The notes beneath the pieces were generated by a model. It was given only the letters and a program-made list of their open reading frames with translations. It was not told where the DNA came from and searched no databases. A program made the translations under genes and the position numbers. A DNA stretch of 64,000 nucleotides, taken from Rhodocyclus tenuis (GTDB lineage Bacteria > Pseudomonadota > Gammaproteobacteria > Burkholderiales > Rhodocyclaceae). Location of the stretch: NCBI RefSeq assembly GCF_014197755.1, contig NZ_JACIGE010000002.1, positions 310,001 to 374,000 of the forward strand. Direction: 5' to 3'. How positions within the stretch are numbered: position 1 is the first letter of the stretch; each line of letters begins with the position of its first letter. Of this stretch, positions 63,787 to 64,000 are shown piece after piece.

Positions 63787-64000
63787 TCAATCGACCTGGC
63801 CGCCACCGACCCGGCCGAAGATCGCCGCCGCAAAATTGCCCTGGGCGAGCAGCTGCGTCAGCGCCTCGGCATCCATTTGCGCAACCGCCTGCGGCAGCCG
63901 CGCGTTGAACTCCTCCAGCGTCTTGCACTCCTCGGCCAGGCGCTCGATCGGCGAAACAAGCGGCGTCAGCGTCCGCTCCCAATCGCCCGCCATCTCTTCC
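63787..64000 (-). CDS. Mu-like phage portal protein (gp29/DUF935), C-terminus only
   Basis: The frame runs off the end of the window. The visible 70 residues (...LVSPIERLAEECKTLEEFNARLPQAVAQMDAEALTQLLAQGNFAAAIFGRVGGG) match the C-terminal tail of Mu gp29-type portal proteins. The ATG inside (63993) is an internal Met. The next gene (MuF) starts 1 bp after the stop, the standard portal-MuF order of Mu-like phages. Confidence 0.7.
   Translation of the reverse strand, partial: EEMAGDWERTLTPLVSPIERLAEECKTLEEFNARLPQAVAQMDAEALTQLLAQGNFAAAIFGRVGGGQVD

Overview
The window reads as chromosomal DNA of a GC-rich betaproteobacterium. The best guess is the Rhodocyclaceae or a near relative. This is inferred from strong GC bias at third codon positions, two PEP-CTERM exported proteins, a class I PHA synthase, the oxygen-independent ubiquinone genes ubiUVT, an indolepyruvate oxidoreductase/phenylacetate-CoA ligase cluster and a complete leucine/isovalerate (liu) operon. 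No rRNA gene is present to settle the taxonomy.

Layout. 1-5.2 kb: the 3' part of a branched-chain-amino-acid-type ABC binding protein and a small partner, converging on iorA-iorB-paaK (aryl-pyruvate to aryl-acetyl-CoA). 5.2-8.0 kb: a conspicuously AT-richer island with a small conserved-looking protein, decayed sequence and two adjacent TIR-domain proteins, ending at a strong terminator and a tRNA-Gly(CCC). This is the best candidate for an undescribed, possibly anti-phage, system. 8.2-10.1 kb: flavin reductase and purT. 10.2-16.9 kb: a TetR/AcrR-type repressor divergent from a complete RND efflux operon (lipoprotein adaptor, pump, NodT-type outer-membrane factor), with a palindromic operator lying in the pump promoter. 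16.9-19.4 kb: mutY and an MFS exporter. 19.5-24.4 kb: two PEP-CTERM proteins (one with a sigma-54 promoter, one a zincin-like protease), the ubiX/Gx-transporter/NusG-II/rapZ operon and a secreted protein of unknown function. 24.5-33.9 kb: sodium-solute symporter, a FabH-like ketosynthase, ubiB, argS, an SPOR protein, dsbA and two short-chain dehydrogenases. 34.1-36.7 kb: ubiU-ubiV-ubiT behind an FNR-type promoter. 36.8-48 kb: esterase, two MFS permeases, a chemoreceptor, an alkaline-phosphatase-fold protein, phaC and a metallo-beta-lactamase-fold hydrolase. 48.2-61.9 kb: a LiuR-like MerR regulator, a perfect palindrome and a long co-directional operon for leucine/isovaleryl-CoA breakdown. 62.1-64 kb: the edge of a Mu-like prophage (portal C-terminus and a MuF head protein carrying an HExxH domain).

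How it fits together. The metabolic theme is breakdown of amino acids and aromatic acids to acetyl-CoA and acetoacetate (ior/paaK, liu, thiolase). Carbon storage is represented by phaC. Respiration is flexible, with quinone synthesis working with oxygen (ubiB; ubiX serves both routes) and without it (ubiUVT under a predicted FNR promoter). The TIR island and the prophage edge are the two accessory regions. Most very long antisense reading frames here are artefacts of GC-rich codon bias and were left out.
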